DNA of 64,000 bases from an uncultured Bacteroidales bacterium (GTDB taxonomy: Bacteria > Bacteroidota > Bacteroidia > Bacteroidales > P3). The stretch is from positions 1 through 64,000 of the forward strand of contig CAKZZD010000017.1 in assembly GCA_937886715.1 (NCBI GenBank). The letters run 5' to 3'. The position numbers were made by a program, and so were the translations under genes. Below are positions 1 through 8,015 of this stretch, piece by piece. Each line of letters opens with the position of its first letter. Position 1 is the stretch's first letter. The notes under the pieces were generated by a model, which was not told where the DNA came from, did not search any database, and saw only the letters and a program-made list of their open reading frames with translations.

Positions 1-133
1 GGGGCTCGGTGCGGGGGTTGTGCACATGCACCGGCCGCGACCGCAGGCACCACCGCCCGCGCCACATGTAGCCGATCACGGGCCCCACGCTGCCGCGGTA
101 CCCGTCCACAATGCCATATCTCTGTCTTGCCAT
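1..133 (-). CDS. Conserved Bacteroidales hypothetical protein, N-terminal part (runs off left edge)
   Basis: Only the first 44 codons lie in the window, reading leftward from the ATG at 133. The peptide begins MARQRYGIVDGYRGSVGPVI and continues with YMWRGRWCLRSRP. I recall similar short proteins that open with a Gly-rich stretch followed by Y-x-W-R-G-x-W, some grouped in the DUF6266-type families of Bacteroidales, but the match is from memory. No function can be given. It is divergent from sufC, with a palindromic repeat between them. Confidence 0.6.
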   Translation of the reverse strand, partial: MARQRYGIVDGYRGSVGPVIGYMWRGRWCLRSRPVHVHNPRTEP

Positions 134-288
134 GATGAATGATTTTTTTGAAGAAAAACGTACCTATATAATATAAGTCCCGCAGGCCGGAAATTATGTT
201 AATTTAACCTATCGCATGCAAATTGTTGATATCTTTCGCCGTTTCCGCCGCCGCCACATCCCCGACCCAAAAGGCTGACAACCAGTAG

Positions 289-330
289 CCAACTCCTACG
301 GCGGTAGGAGTTGGTAGGCAGTTGGTAGGG
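289..330. repeat. Dispersed palindromic repeat, copy A
   Basis: Arms CCAACTCCTAC (289-299) and GTAGGAGTTGG (304-314) flank a 4-base loop, followed by a further GGTAGG..GGTAGGG tail. The same core occurs at 8797-8847, 14016-14071 and 38351-38400, always between genes. It looks like a REP-type intergenic repeat. No transposase is nearby. Confidence 0.75.
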
Positions 331-398
331 CAATGCTACGGAGACAGGAAGGCGACGGCGGCAGGAAAATGATGTGGGGACGATTTGAAAAAAATGTG

Positions 399-406
399 TA
401 TCTTTG
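399..406 (+). promoter_or_regulatory. Bacteroidetes -7 promoter box (TATCTTTG) before sufC
   Basis: TATCTTTG fits the TAnnTTTG consensus of the Bacteroidetes primary sigma factor and lies about 64 bases before the sufC start. A matching TTTG at the usual distance upstream is not evident, so only the -7 element is supported. Confidence 0.55.
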
Positions 407-469
407 CTAGATTGCAGCAGTAAGGAAAAACGTAATATATATATAGTAATCAAATAATTAGTACGAAAT

Positions 470-1237
470 ATGTCGCTACTCTCGATACGCAATTTGCACG
501 CCACAATCGGCGAGCGCGAGATTTTGAAGGGAGTGAACCTTGAAGTGAATGCCGGCGAGGTGCACGCCATCATGGGTCCGAACGGCAACGGCAAGAGCAC
601 CCTGGCGGGTGTGGTGGCCGGCAATCCGAAATACACGGTCACGGCCGGCGAGGTGATCTACAAAGGCAAGAACATCCTTGAGATGCCTGTCGATGTGCGG
701 GCTGCCGAGGGGCTGTTTCTGGGCTTCCAGTATCCGGTGGAGATCCCTGGCGTGAGCATCACCAACTTCATGCGCACGGCCGTCAACGAGCAGCGCAAGT
801 ACCATGGCCTCGACCCGCTGAGTGGCAGCGAGTTTCTGAAGCTGATGGAGGAGAAGAAAAAGGTGGTGGAGATGACCACCAACCTGGCCAGCCGTTCGGT
901 GAACGAAGGCTTCAGCGGCGGCGAAAAGAAGAAGAACGAGATTTTCCAGATGGCAATGCTCAATCCGACGCTGAGCATACTTGACGAGACCGACTCGGGC
1001 CTCGACATCGATGCTTTGCGTGTGGTGGCGGGCGGCGTCAACAAGCTCCGCTCGGCCGACAATGCCACGATCGTTATCACCCACTATCAGCGTTTGCTCG
1101 ACTTCATCGTGCCCGACTATGTGCATGTGCTCTATGAGGGACGCATCGTCAAGACCGGCCCGAAGGAACTGGCCTTGGAGCTTGAGGAGAGGGGATACGA
1201 CTGGATCAAGAAGGAGCTGGAAGGCGCCGATGCATAA
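470..1237 (+). CDS. sufC: Fe-S cluster assembly ATPase SufC
   Basis: SufC is the ABC-type ATPase of the SUF iron-sulfur cluster assembly scaffold and works in the cytoplasm with SufB and SufD. The 255-residue protein has the Walker A motif GPNGNGKST (about 36-44), the signature FSGGEKKK (about 148) and Walker B with LDETDSGLD (about 171-180), and is of normal length. It lacks any membrane segment, as expected. sufD follows after 21 bases, so the two are probably co-transcribed. SufB, normally the gene before sufC in Bacteroidales, is missing upstream. Confidence 0.96.
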   Translation: MSLLSIRNLHATIGEREILKGVNLEVNAGEVHAIMGPNGNGKSTLAGVVAGNPKYTVTAGEVIYKGKNILEMPVDVRAAEGLFLGFQYPVEIPGVSITNFMRTAVNEQRKYHGLDPLSGSEFLKLMEEKKKVVEMTTNLASRSVNEGFSGGEKKKNEIFQMAMLNPTLSILDETDSGLDIDALRVVAGGVNKLRSADNATIVITHYQRLLDFIVPDYVHVLYEGRIVKTGPKELALELEERGYDWIKKELEGADA

Positions 1238-1258
1238 ACACAAAAGCCATTTTGCCAA

Positions 1259-2188
1259 ATGATTCGTAAAGATATTTTGCCCGATGTGTGGACCGACGGA
1301 TGGCACTCCGAGGCCGCGGCTGCCGCGATGCAGGTGGAGCGTGGCGAGGAGCGTGTGATGGTGATGTGCAATCCGGCCGACGCCCCGATGTTCATGCTCC
1401 GCGAGGATGCGGGCTACAGCATCATGCCCGATGTGGAGAAACTCGACATAACGCTTGGCGAGGGTGCCAGCCTGAAGCTCTACCGCCTGCAGGGGATGAA
1501 CACGCCGCAGCGCCACCTGACCGACCTGACCGTTGCCATGCAGCGCGACGCGCGCCTCGACATGTGCACCGTCACCCTTGGCGGCGGCCATGTGCGGAAC
1601 AACGTGGTGGTGCGCATGAAGGGCGAGGGCTGCGACTGCCGGGCCAACGGATTGTACCTGATCGACCGCGAGCAGGAATGCGACAACTATATCTTCGTCG
1701 AGCATGCCTGTCCGCATTGCACGAGCCGTGAGCTGTACAAGGGCATCATCGACGATTCGGCGCGTGCGCGCTTCAACGGCCACGTGCTGGTGCAGGACGG
1801 CGCGGTGAAGACCGAGGCCTACCAGACCAACCGCAACATACTGCTCACCGACAAGGCACATGTCGACACGCGTCCGTTTTTGGAGATCTACAACGACGAT
1901 GTGAAGTGTTCGCACGGAAGCACGATCGGCCAGCTGGACGAGCAGGCCATGTTCTACATGATGACGCGCGGCATCTCGGAGCGCACGGCGGTGATGATGC
2001 TGAGCTATGCCTTCTGCGACGAGGTGATTGCCGACATTGCCATTCCCAGGCTGCGCGACGCGGTGGGCGACATGGTGAAGAAGCGCCTGCACGGCGAGTT
2101 GACGTCGTGTGCCGATTGTGCCATCGCCTGTTCGGCGCCGTGCAACGGTCCCGACGCCCATTTCGACATTGATATCAACAAGCTTTGA
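1259..2188 (+). CDS. sufD: Fe-S cluster assembly scaffold SufD (short form)
   Basis: This 309-residue protein belongs to the SufB/SufD family, recognisable from the C-terminal core (DEQAMFYMMTRGIS, then AFCDEVIADI and the VKKRLHGEL tail). Typical SufD proteins are about 400-450 residues, so most of the N-terminal helical region appears absent; the ATG at 1259 follows sufC by 21 bases and no earlier in-frame start is plausible. The C-terminus carries four cysteines (C284, C287, C291, C295). A Cys-containing tail is known in Bacteroidales SufD, but its role is unclear. It should act with SufC in cluster assembly. Confidence 0.88.
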   Translation: MIRKDILPDVWTDGWHSEAAAAAMQVERGEERVMVMCNPADAPMFMLREDAGYSIMPDVEKLDITLGEGASLKLYRLQGMNTPQRHLTDLTVAMQRDARLDMCTVTLGGGHVRNNVVVRMKGEGCDCRANGLYLIDREQECDNYIFVEHACPHCTSRELYKGIIDDSARARFNGHVLVQDGAVKTEAYQTNRNILLTDKAHVDTRPFLEIYNDDVKCSHGSTIGQLDEQAMFYMMTRGISERTAVMMLSYAFCDEVIADIAIPRLRDAVGDMVKKRLHGELTSCADCAIACSAPCNGPDAHFDIDINKL

Positions 2189-2205
2189 GGCTGGGGAGGG
2201 TCATA

Positions 2206-4017
2206 ATGCTGGCCTGTTGGCTGCTGGGGTGCGTGTCGCTGCAGGCACAGAATGCGGCGTGTGGCGCGGAGCTGAAGGCTGCCGACAGGAAGGCCTATGA
2301 CGAGGCGCTGGCACACTATGGGCAGCGCCGCTACAAGGAGGCGGCACAGCAGATGCGCCGCGTGGCGAGCCACAACCCGCAGTCGGCCGATGCTCAGTTC
2401 TGGCTCGGCATGATTGCCGTGAAGGACGGCTTCAACGCTACCGCCATCAGGCGCTATTTCGGCAAGTGCATCGAGCTTTGCCCCGACTATCCCAACGCCT
2501 TGGCGCACTATTACATGGGCGTGGTGCACTACACCGACGAGGCCTACGATGAGGCGGTGGTGGAGCTGAACAAGTATTTCAACGGCGCCAATGCGGCCAA
2601 CGAGGCGGCGTACAATGTGGTGTATGAGGAGGCGTCGAACTATCTGTATTGGTCCGAGTTCCTGTCGCAGGCGCGCCTGAACCAGGTGCCCTTCGACCCG
2701 CAGCGGGTGGCGGGCGTCAGTTCGAAGCACAGCGAGATGTTGCCCTATATGAGTCCCGACGGACTTGAATTTTTCTACCTGAGGCAGGTGCCTGAAAAGA
2801 AGGAGGTGACGGTCTACAGCCAGGACTTCGAGGTGAAGCGCTGGAAGCTGTTCCGCAGCGTGTGGGCCGACACGGCTTTCACGCGTGGCGAGGAGCTGCC
2901 GGCGCCCTTCAACCAGGGGCCGCAGGAGGGGAATGTGACGCTGACTGCCGACGGACGCACGCTCTACTATTCGCAGCTGTCGAGCCGTGGAGGCTATTCG
3001 AACAGCGACCTCTACCGTGTGCGGCGCGACGCTGCGGGTTGGCAGCAGCCCGAGGCGCTGGGCAGCATGATCAACGGCGAGCGCAGCTGTGAGTCGCAGC
3101 CGTCGGTGACGCCCGACGGCAGTGTGCTCTATTTTGCCTCGAACCGGCAAGGCGGCCTTGGCGGCATCGACATCTGGCGCTGCCGGCGGCTGAAAAACGG
3201 CGACTGGAGCCGGCCGGAGAATATGGGTGCCAGCGTGAACACTGCCGGCAACGAGAAGCTTCCCTTTGTGGCTGCCGACGGCCACACGCTCTATTTCCTG
3301 TCGGACGGATGGCAGGGGTTTGGCGGATATGATGTCTATTTTGTTGACCTTGCCGACCCCGACGGCGGCAGGCCTGCCAATCTGGGCCTGCCCATCAACA
3401 GCGAGGGCGACGAGGGCCTGTTCGGCGTCACCACGGACGGTCGCAGGGCCTATTATGCTTCCGGTGCTGCCGACGGCAAGGGCACCGATGTGATGATGTT
3501 CGACCTTTATCCATCGGCCCAACCCGAGCCGATGCGCTTGTGCCGGGTGCGTGTGGAGAATGGCGCGGGCGCCACGCTGCGGCTGCTGCGCGACGGGGCG
3601 CCGGAGGCGGTGTATGAGGCCGACACGGCAAGGCCGACGGCCGTGATGTTGTCGTGCCGCGTGAGCAACACTTTGGTGGCCACGGCCGAGGGTATGTTGC
3701 CGGAGGTGAGGGTGATAGGCGCTTCGGAGGTGAGCAGCGGCCGTGCCTCGGGGAAGGATATAGTGCTGAAGAAGAATGCGGTGGGTGCGCAGGTGCGCAT
3801 CCCGTATGCGGTGGGCAGCGAGGATCTGCAGCGGTGGCTGGCGGCATGGGTCGACTATCTGGTGGAGAACCCGCGTGTGCATCTTGCCATCGAATGCCGC
3901 CGCAAGGCCGATGCCAAGGAGATATACGACTATTTTGTGGGCCACAAGCTCCGTGCCGAGCGTTTCACCTATCGGGGCGGTACCGACATTGAGCAACCAA
4001 GACTGACTGTGCAATGA
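2206..4017 (+). CDS. PorE-like secreted TPR/beta-propeller protein with a reduced OmpA-like end
   Basis: I chose the ATG at 2206: it is preceded by GGGGAGGG and starts a clean signal peptide ending in LQAQ, whereas the upstream in-frame TTG overlaps the sufD stop. The 603-residue product has TPR helices (about 30-120), then PD40/WD40-like propeller blades with repeated S/T-x-D-G-x-x-L-Y-F motifs (about 180-430), a linker resembling a carboxypeptidase regulatory domain, and a C-terminal stretch (about 525-603) that resembles an OmpA domain. This order matches the T9SS protein PorE. The usual OmpA peptidoglycan-binding block is shortened here. Its stop overlaps the next gene's start (ATGA). Confidence 0.8.
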   Translation: MLACWLLGCVSLQAQNAACGAELKAADRKAYDEALAHYGQRRYKEAAQQMRRVASHNPQSADAQFWLGMIAVKDGFNATAIRRYFGKCIELCPDYPNALAHYYMGVVHYTDEAYDEAVVELNKYFNGANAANEAAYNVVYEEASNYLYWSEFLSQARLNQVPFDPQRVAGVSSKHSEMLPYMSPDGLEFFYLRQVPEKKEVTVYSQDFEVKRWKLFRSVWADTAFTRGEELPAPFNQGPQEGNVTLTADGRTLYYSQLSSRGGYSNSDLYRVRRDAAGWQQPEALGSMINGERSCESQPSVTPDGSVLYFASNRQGGLGGIDIWRCRRLKNGDWSRPENMGASVNTAGNEKLPFVAADGHTLYFLSDGWQGFGGYDVYFVDLADPDGGRPANLGLPINSEGDEGLFGVTTDGRRAYYASGAADGKGTDVMMFDLYPSAQPEPMRLCRVRVENGAGATLRLLRDGAPEAVYEADTARPTAVMLSCRVSNTLVATAEGMLPEVRVIGASEVSSGRASGKDIVLKKNAVGAQVRIPYAVGSEDLQRWLAAWVDYLVENPRVHLAIECRRKADAKEIYDYFVGHKLRAERFTYRGGTDIEQPRLTVQ

Positions 4018-5840
4018 AGCCTATATTGCGCATATTGAAGTATTTGCGGTTCTTCCCGGTCGAGATAGGGATGAACCTCTTCCTCAATTTGCTGCATGTG
4101 CTGTTCAATCTGGGCTCGTATGTGTTCATTGTGCCGTTTGTGGAACTGCTGTTCGGCTTGGGCGATGTGCCGGCTGCTGAGCCGGAGTTCGCTTTCAACC
4201 AGCACCAGTTGGCCGACTGGGCTTTCTGGCATCTCAACCAGTATAAGGGCCTCTACGGCGTGGGCCGCTGCCTGATGGTGATAGCGGGATGCTATCTGGC
4301 CTGCTCGTTCCTGAGCAACCTGTTCCGCTATCTGGCTTTCGTCTACCTCAGCGTGATCCGCAACCGTATGATCGAGAGGCTCAGGAACGATGTCTACCAC
4401 AAGATCACCATACTGCCGGTGAGCTATTTCAACAACCAGCGCCGCGGTGACATCATCAGCCGTATGGCCAACGATTTGGCGGATATCGACTGGAGCATCA
4501 TCTGCACGCTGAAGTCGCTGGTGAAGGATCCGATCAACGTCATAGTGTTCAGTGCCACACTGATTTTTGTGTCGTGGCGGCTGTTTGTGCTATTCCTGGT
4601 GGTGTTGCCGGTGGGTGTGTGGCTGATTTTCAGGATAGGGAAGAGCTTGAAACGCAATTCGCAGAAGGGGCAGAACCGGCTGGGACGGCTGTTTGCACTG
4701 CTCGACGAGTCGCTCACCTCGCTGCGGGCGATCAAGGCTTTCGGCCGTGAGCGTGACCGCGAGGAGCGCTTTGCCGCTGCCAACGACGACTATGCGCAGT
4801 CGATGGTGAAGGTGGCCCGCCGCAAGGAGCTGTCGAGCCCGCTGTCGGAGATCCTGGGTACGCTGGCACTGGTGGTGATCCTCATCATCGGAGGTTGGCA
4901 GGTGATTGGCGGCAGCATCATGCCGTCGGTGTTCATCTTTTTTGTCATTGTGTTTGCGCGCCTTATTCCCCCGATACAGTCCATCGTCAAATCGTACAAC
5001 AGCCTGCAGAAGGGCAGTGCATCGGCGGTGAGGTTTCTTGAGGTGCTGGATGCCGACGAGGTGATACTGGAGAAGCCCGACGCGTTGAAGCTGAGGGGAT
5101 TCGAACGCGATATCGTCTTCGAGAATGTGGGCTTCAGCTACCGGGCCGACGATGCCGATTCGGAGGTGCTTCACCATATCGACCTCACGGTGCGGAAAGG
5201 CAGCGTGGTGGCCATAGTGGGGCCCTCGGGCGCCGGCAAGAGCACGCTGGTCGATCTGCTGCCGCGTTTCTACGACTGCACTTCGGGGCGCATACTGTTC
5301 GACGGCCATGATGTGCGCGACCTGAATATCAACTCGCTGCGTTCACAGTTTGGACTGGTGTCGCAGAATTGCATCCTTTTCAACGATTCGGTGGCGAACA
5401 ACATCGCTTTCGGAGCGAAGGGTGTTTCGCCTGAAGATATCCGCCATGCCGCACAGGTGGCACATGCCGACGAGTTTGTCGAGCAACTTCCGCAGGGCTA
5501 CGACACTACCATCGGCGACCGTGGCATGAACCTGTCGGGCGGTCAGCGGCAGCGCCTCAGCATTGCCCGTGCCGTGCTCCGCAACACGCCTATCCTGATC
5601 CTCGACGAGGCCACGTCGGCCCTCGACTCCGAGTCGGAGCGCGCCGTGCAGCGCGGGCTGGAAGAGCTGATGCAGGGGCGCACCTCGATAGTGATAGCCC
5701 ACCGCCTGTCCACGATCCAGCATGCCGACACGATAGTGGTGCTGAACCAGGGGCGTATTGTGGAGCAGGGTTCGCACAGCGAGCTGATGGCCTTGGGCGG
5801 ACTTTACAAGAAACTGGTGGACTTGCAGTCGTTTTCATAA
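4014..5840 (+). CDS. ABC transporter, fused permease and ATPase (MsbA-like)
   Basis: The 608-residue half-transporter has an N-terminal membrane domain with about six hydrophobic segments (to about residue 320) and a C-terminal ATPase with Walker A GPSGAGKST (about 403-411), signature LSGGQRQR (about 507) and Walker B ILILDEATSALD (about 525). This layout is that of lipid A/lipid or multidrug exporters of the inner membrane, acting as homodimers. MsbA is the closest familiar family, but the substrate cannot be read from sequence. It is translationally coupled to the PorE-like gene by an ATGA overlap. Confidence 0.9.
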   Translation: MKPILRILKYLRFFPVEIGMNLFLNLLHVLFNLGSYVFIVPFVELLFGLGDVPAAEPEFAFNQHQLADWAFWHLNQYKGLYGVGRCLMVIAGCYLACSFLSNLFRYLAFVYLSVIRNRMIERLRNDVYHKITILPVSYFNNQRRGDIISRMANDLADIDWSIICTLKSLVKDPINVIVFSATLIFVSWRLFVLFLVVLPVGVWLIFRIGKSLKRNSQKGQNRLGRLFALLDESLTSLRAIKAFGRERDREERFAAANDDYAQSMVKVARRKELSSPLSEILGTLALVVILIIGGWQVIGGSIMPSVFIFFVIVFARLIPPIQSIVKSYNSLQKGSASAVRFLEVLDADEVILEKPDALKLRGFERDIVFENVGFSYRADDADSEVLHHIDLTVRKGSVVAIVGPSGAGKSTLVDLLPRFYDCTSGRILFDGHDVRDLNINSLRSQFGLVSQNCILFNDSVANNIAFGAKGVSPEDIRHAAQVAHADEFVEQLPQGYDTTIGDRGMNLSGGQRQRLSIARAVLRNTPILILDEATSALDSESERAVQRGLEELMQGRTSIVIAHRLSTIQHADTIVVLNQGRIVEQGSHSELMALGGLYKKLVDLQSFS

Positions 5841-5888
5841 GTGATATGCCGGCACAAGGGGCTAGTAATGCGGAGGTTGTAAAATTAT

Positions 5889-5919
5889 TTTGCCGTTCGG
5901 GAAAATCTTCGTACCTTTG
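5889..5919 (+). promoter_or_regulatory. Promoter of tRNA-Val (TTTG-N19-TACCTTTG)
   Basis: TTTG at 5889-5892 and TACCTTTG at 5912-5919 are separated by exactly 19 bases, the ideal Bacteroidetes primary sigma spacing. The tRNA begins 22 bases after the box. Confidence 0.85.
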
Positions 5920-5940
5920 CAACCCGAAAAAGCCAAAAAA

Positions 5941-6015
5941 GGGAGTATAGCTCAGCTGGTTCAGAGCGCCTGCCTTACAAGCAGGAGGTCACTGGTTCGA
6001 TCCCTGTTACTCCCA
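5941..6015 (+). tRNA. tRNA-Val (anticodon TAC)
   Basis: The acceptor stem GGGAGTA (5941-5947) pairs with TACTCCC (6008-6014), with discriminator A6015. The anticodon stem CCTGC/GCAGG encloses CTTACAA, giving anticodon TAC at 5976-5978 for valine. The T loop TTCGATC is canonical. The T stem ACTGG/CCTGT has a T-T mismatch in its middle pair. CCA is not fully encoded. A strong terminator follows. Confidence 0.95.
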
Positions 6016-6020
6016 CACGC

Positions 6021-6044
6021 AGCCCGCCCTATGGCGGGCTTTTT
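6021..6044 (+). terminator. Rho-independent terminator after tRNA-Val
   Basis: The hairpin AGCCCGCC (6021-6028) / GGCGGGCT (6033-6040) is followed by a run of T. Confidence 0.9.
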
Positions 6045-6066
6045 GCATTATTTAAGAATTTACTTT

Positions 6067-6097
6067 ATTGGCGATTGTGCGAATAGTTGTACTTTTG
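6067..6097 (+). promoter_or_regulatory. Promoter (TTG-N19-TACTTTTG) of the 6148 lipoprotein gene
   Basis: TTG at 6068-6070 and TACTTTTG at 6090-6097 are 19 bases apart, matching the Bacteroidetes consensus. The coding start at 6148 is 50 bases downstream. Confidence 0.8.
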
Positions 6098-6147
6098 CAA
6101 TCGTATTGAAGAAAGAAAGTATTATTAACACATTAAAAACCAATACC

Positions 6148-6588
6148 ATGAAGAAAGTTTTGTCGTTTGTCGGTTGCGTCCTTTTCGTTGCAGCCATGAC
6201 CGTTTCCTGCGGTAACAACAACCAGGCTGTTGAGGACAGCACCAATGTCGAGACCGTTGAAGAGCTTGCCGACGCTCCCGTCGCCGTTGAGGCTGCCACG
6301 ATGAGCGATGCCGAGCATCAGGCTATGCTTGATGCCGCCGCCGAGGCTGGCCGTGCCAAATGCAACTGCTACAAGACCGATGCCGCCAGCGTTGAAAGCT
6401 GCATCAAGAGCATCCTCCAGCAGAGCTACGCTGCCTATGAGGGCAACGAGGAGTTCAAGGCTGCCATGGAGGCCGAGTTCAACAGCTGCGTGAAGGAGAA
6501 AGCCACCGAGGCTATCAAAGAGAAAGCCAACGAGGGTATCAAAGCCGGTGCCAACGCAATCTCCAACAAGCTGAACGGCAACAAATAA
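6148..6588 (+). CDS. Small predicted lipoprotein, Ala/Glu/Lys-rich
   Basis: The ATG at 6148 starts a 146-residue protein with a lipoprotein signal peptide (cleavage at Cys21 in TVSC). An acidic linker follows, then a helical domain with four cysteines (CNC, a later C before IKSI, and NSC) and a repetitive Lys/Glu/Ala amphipathic helix at the end (KEKATEAIKEKANEG). The cysteines might form disulfides outside the cytoplasm. I do not recognise the family. It has its own promoter and terminator, so it is a single-gene unit. The longer in-frame upstream extension crosses the tRNA terminator and is not real. Confidence 0.8.
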   Translation: MKKVLSFVGCVLFVAAMTVSCGNNNQAVEDSTNVETVEELADAPVAVEAATMSDAEHQAMLDAAAEAGRAKCNCYKTDAASVESCIKSILQQSYAAYEGNEEFKAAMEAEFNSCVKEKATEAIKEKANEGIKAGANAISNKLNGNK

Positions 6589-6605
6589 TTGCCGGTGAAT
6601 TAATA

Positions 6606-6635
6606 AAGCAGGTCCATTTGGGCCTGCTTTTTTTG
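6606..6635 (+). terminator. Rho-independent terminator
   Basis: AAGCAGG (6606-6612) pairs with CCTGCTT (6623-6629), with further CC/GG pairs inside, followed by a T tract. It ends the lipoprotein transcript just before the DUF4296 gene. Confidence 0.9.
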
Positions 6636-6647
6636 TTTCCTTAAGCT

Positions 6648-6995
6648 ATGAGAAAAATATTTCTTTTTGTTTTGGTGGCTGCGGCCCTGCTGGGGGGCTG
6701 CAAGCGCAATGCGATGCCCGAGGGTGTGCTGCCTGCCGACCGGATGGCCGACTTCCTCAGCGAGGCCTATCTTCTGGAGGGCTTCTATGCCATCGAGAGC
6801 GGATACGCTTACGACGAAGTGTCGCCCGAGGTGCTGCGTGCCTATGACGATATCCTGAAGCGCCAACAGATCACACGCGAGCAGGTGGAAACGTCGTTTG
6901 CCTATTATGCCGAGCACCCCGACAAGTACATCCCCGTGCTTGACACGGTGATTGCCCGTATTGAGGCCGACGAACAGTTCAAACAGGATAATTAG
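6648..6995 (+). CDS. DUF4296 family lipoprotein
   Basis: This 115-residue protein has a lipobox (LGGC, Cys18) and then the pattern of DUF4296: a predicted helical region with LPADRMADFLSEAYLLEG, a middle D-x-I-L-K-R and the C-terminal FAYYAEHPDKYIPVLDTVIAR. DUF4296 proteins are short Bacteroidetes lipoproteins of unknown function. The stop overlaps the stop of the opposing gene by four bases, so no terminator fits between the two convergent genes. Confidence 0.88.
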   Translation: MRKIFLFVLVAAALLGGCKRNAMPEGVLPADRMADFLSEAYLLEGFYAIESGYAYDEVSPEVLRAYDDILKRQQITREQVETSFAYYAEHPDKYIPVLDTVIARIEADEQFKQDN

Positions 6996-7468
6996 TCCTG
7001 TTGCGGCGTCGCTTCTGTTTCCTCGTCTTTGTCAGACGGGTTGCCGCGTTTTAGCGCAAAGGGGTTAAAGGTTATTTTTATCACGTCGTCGACGCGCCAC
7101 TGGCCGTTTTCTTTCGCAAGTCTTATTTCACCATCCTGCTGTACGGTAGGTGTGCTTTTGTGGAATGCTGCCGTTGCTGCCGTATCGCCCGTGATGCTGA
7201 TTTTCCCTATCGTAATATCGGCAGGGATGTTGTCGGCGTAGGCCGACGAGTCGGTATGCTCCATCATCTGCTCGTAGAAGGTGAGCGTGATGTCGGCGGT
7301 CTTTTGTGTTGCGAAGGGGCGTGCTTCCGAGGGGCGGTAGTTTCCCATGGCGTAGAGGTAGCCGTAGGCAACGGATTTAATCTCGCGCTTGTCGCTGTTG
7401 CAGCCAGCGGCCATGATGATGGCGGAGGCGACAAGGCATCCGGCCACGATTTTGCTGAGAGTCTTCAT
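6992..7468 (-). CDS. Predicted lipoprotein with a DUF4878/NTF2-like fold
   Basis: The start at 7468 gives a good lipoprotein signal (AAGC, Cys23); the upstream extension reads through the neighbour's terminator. The 158-residue product continues KSVAYGYLYAMGNYRPSEARPF..., and near the end ENGQWRVDDVIK, typical of DUF4878-like small extracytoplasmic proteins of the NTF2-like superfamily. The end is charged (DKDEETEA). No enzymatic residues are evident and no function is assigned. Confidence 0.78.
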   Translation of the reverse strand: MKTLSKIVAGCLVASAIIMAAGCNSDKREIKSVAYGYLYAMGNYRPSEARPFATQKTADITLTFYEQMMEHTDSSAYADNIPADITIGKISITGDTAATAAFHKSTPTVQQDGEIRLAKENGQWRVDDVIKITFNPFALKRGNPSDKDEETEATPQQD

Positions 7469-7494
7469 TGGGTGGGTGATGTATTGATGAAATA

Positions 7495-7523
7495 AGAGAG
7501 TGCCCGTCATACGGACACTCTCT
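7495..7523 (-). terminator. Terminator of the 7554-7970 gene
   Basis: Arms AGAGAGTG (7495-7502) and CACTCTCT (7516-7523), with inner CCGT/ACGG pairs, form a hairpin. Read on the minus strand it is followed by TTATTT, which suits a terminator for the gene that stops at 7554. Confidence 0.75.
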
Positions 7524-7553
7524 AATGATTTCAATTGATTGTGCAGGAACGTA

Positions 7554-7970
7554 TTAGTTCTGCTTGTTTTTCTTGAAAGCATCGGCAGCGTTGGGTTTTC
7601 CGCTGGGGGTGTTGGCTTTCTGAGTAGCAGTTACGCTCTGGCCTTCGCCTTTCTTGAGGTCGCCAGTCTTGGCAGCATCGGCTGCACTGGGCTTGCCACT
7701 GACAGTCGAGTTGTCTTTCTTGGTGACGTTGACGGATTTATCATTGGCTTTAGGCTCGGCTTTTTTGGTTGTAGCGGCCTTCTTTGCTGCGGGCTGAGCG
7801 GCAACGACGACGGTGTCGACGGCTACGGTGTCCACGGCAAGGGTATCCTCAACGAGGAGGGTGGTGTCTTCAACCAGCGTGTCCTCAACAGCTTCGGGAG
7901 CATGTTTGCAAGCCACGGTCAGTGCCAGGGCGGCAATGGCCAAAGCGGCTACCTTAACAGTGTTTTTCAT
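7554..7970 (-). CDS. Low-complexity predicted lipoprotein (Ala/Lys/Thr-rich)
   Basis: The 138-residue protein has a lipobox (TVAC, Cys21), a Val/Asp/Thr-rich segment with repeats of EDT and VDTV (about 28-55), an Ala-Lys basic stretch (about 58-75) and two copies of SGKPxAADA near the C-terminus. It looks like a surface-tethered, unstructured spacer protein. I recognise no family. The repeated SGKP-AADA unit is an internal duplication. Confidence 0.7.
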   Translation of the reverse strand: MKNTVKVAALAIAALALTVACKHAPEAVEDTLVEDTTLLVEDTLAVDTVAVDTVVVAAQPAAKKAATTKKAEPKANDKSVNVTKKDNSTVSGKPSAADAAKTGDLKKGEGQSVTATQKANTPSGKPNAADAFKKNKQN

Positions 7971-8015
7971 TTCCTGAATCTTTGTTCTTGTGAAACGTTA
8001 AAACTGTGACATTGT

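Larger units (their letters stand above)
134..469. other. Intergenic region between divergent genes
   Basis: These 336 bases separate the leftward edge gene from sufC. They hold one copy of a GTAGGAGTTGG palindromic repeat (289-330) and a TAnnTTTG promoter box facing sufC. No open frame here looks like a gene. sufB, which usually sits directly before sufC, is not present. Confidence 0.6.

Noticed and set aside
5890..6147. N-terminal extension of the 6148 lipoprotein from 5890
   Set aside because: It would translate through the tRNA, its terminator and a promoter; the ATG at 6148 gives a lipoprotein signal.
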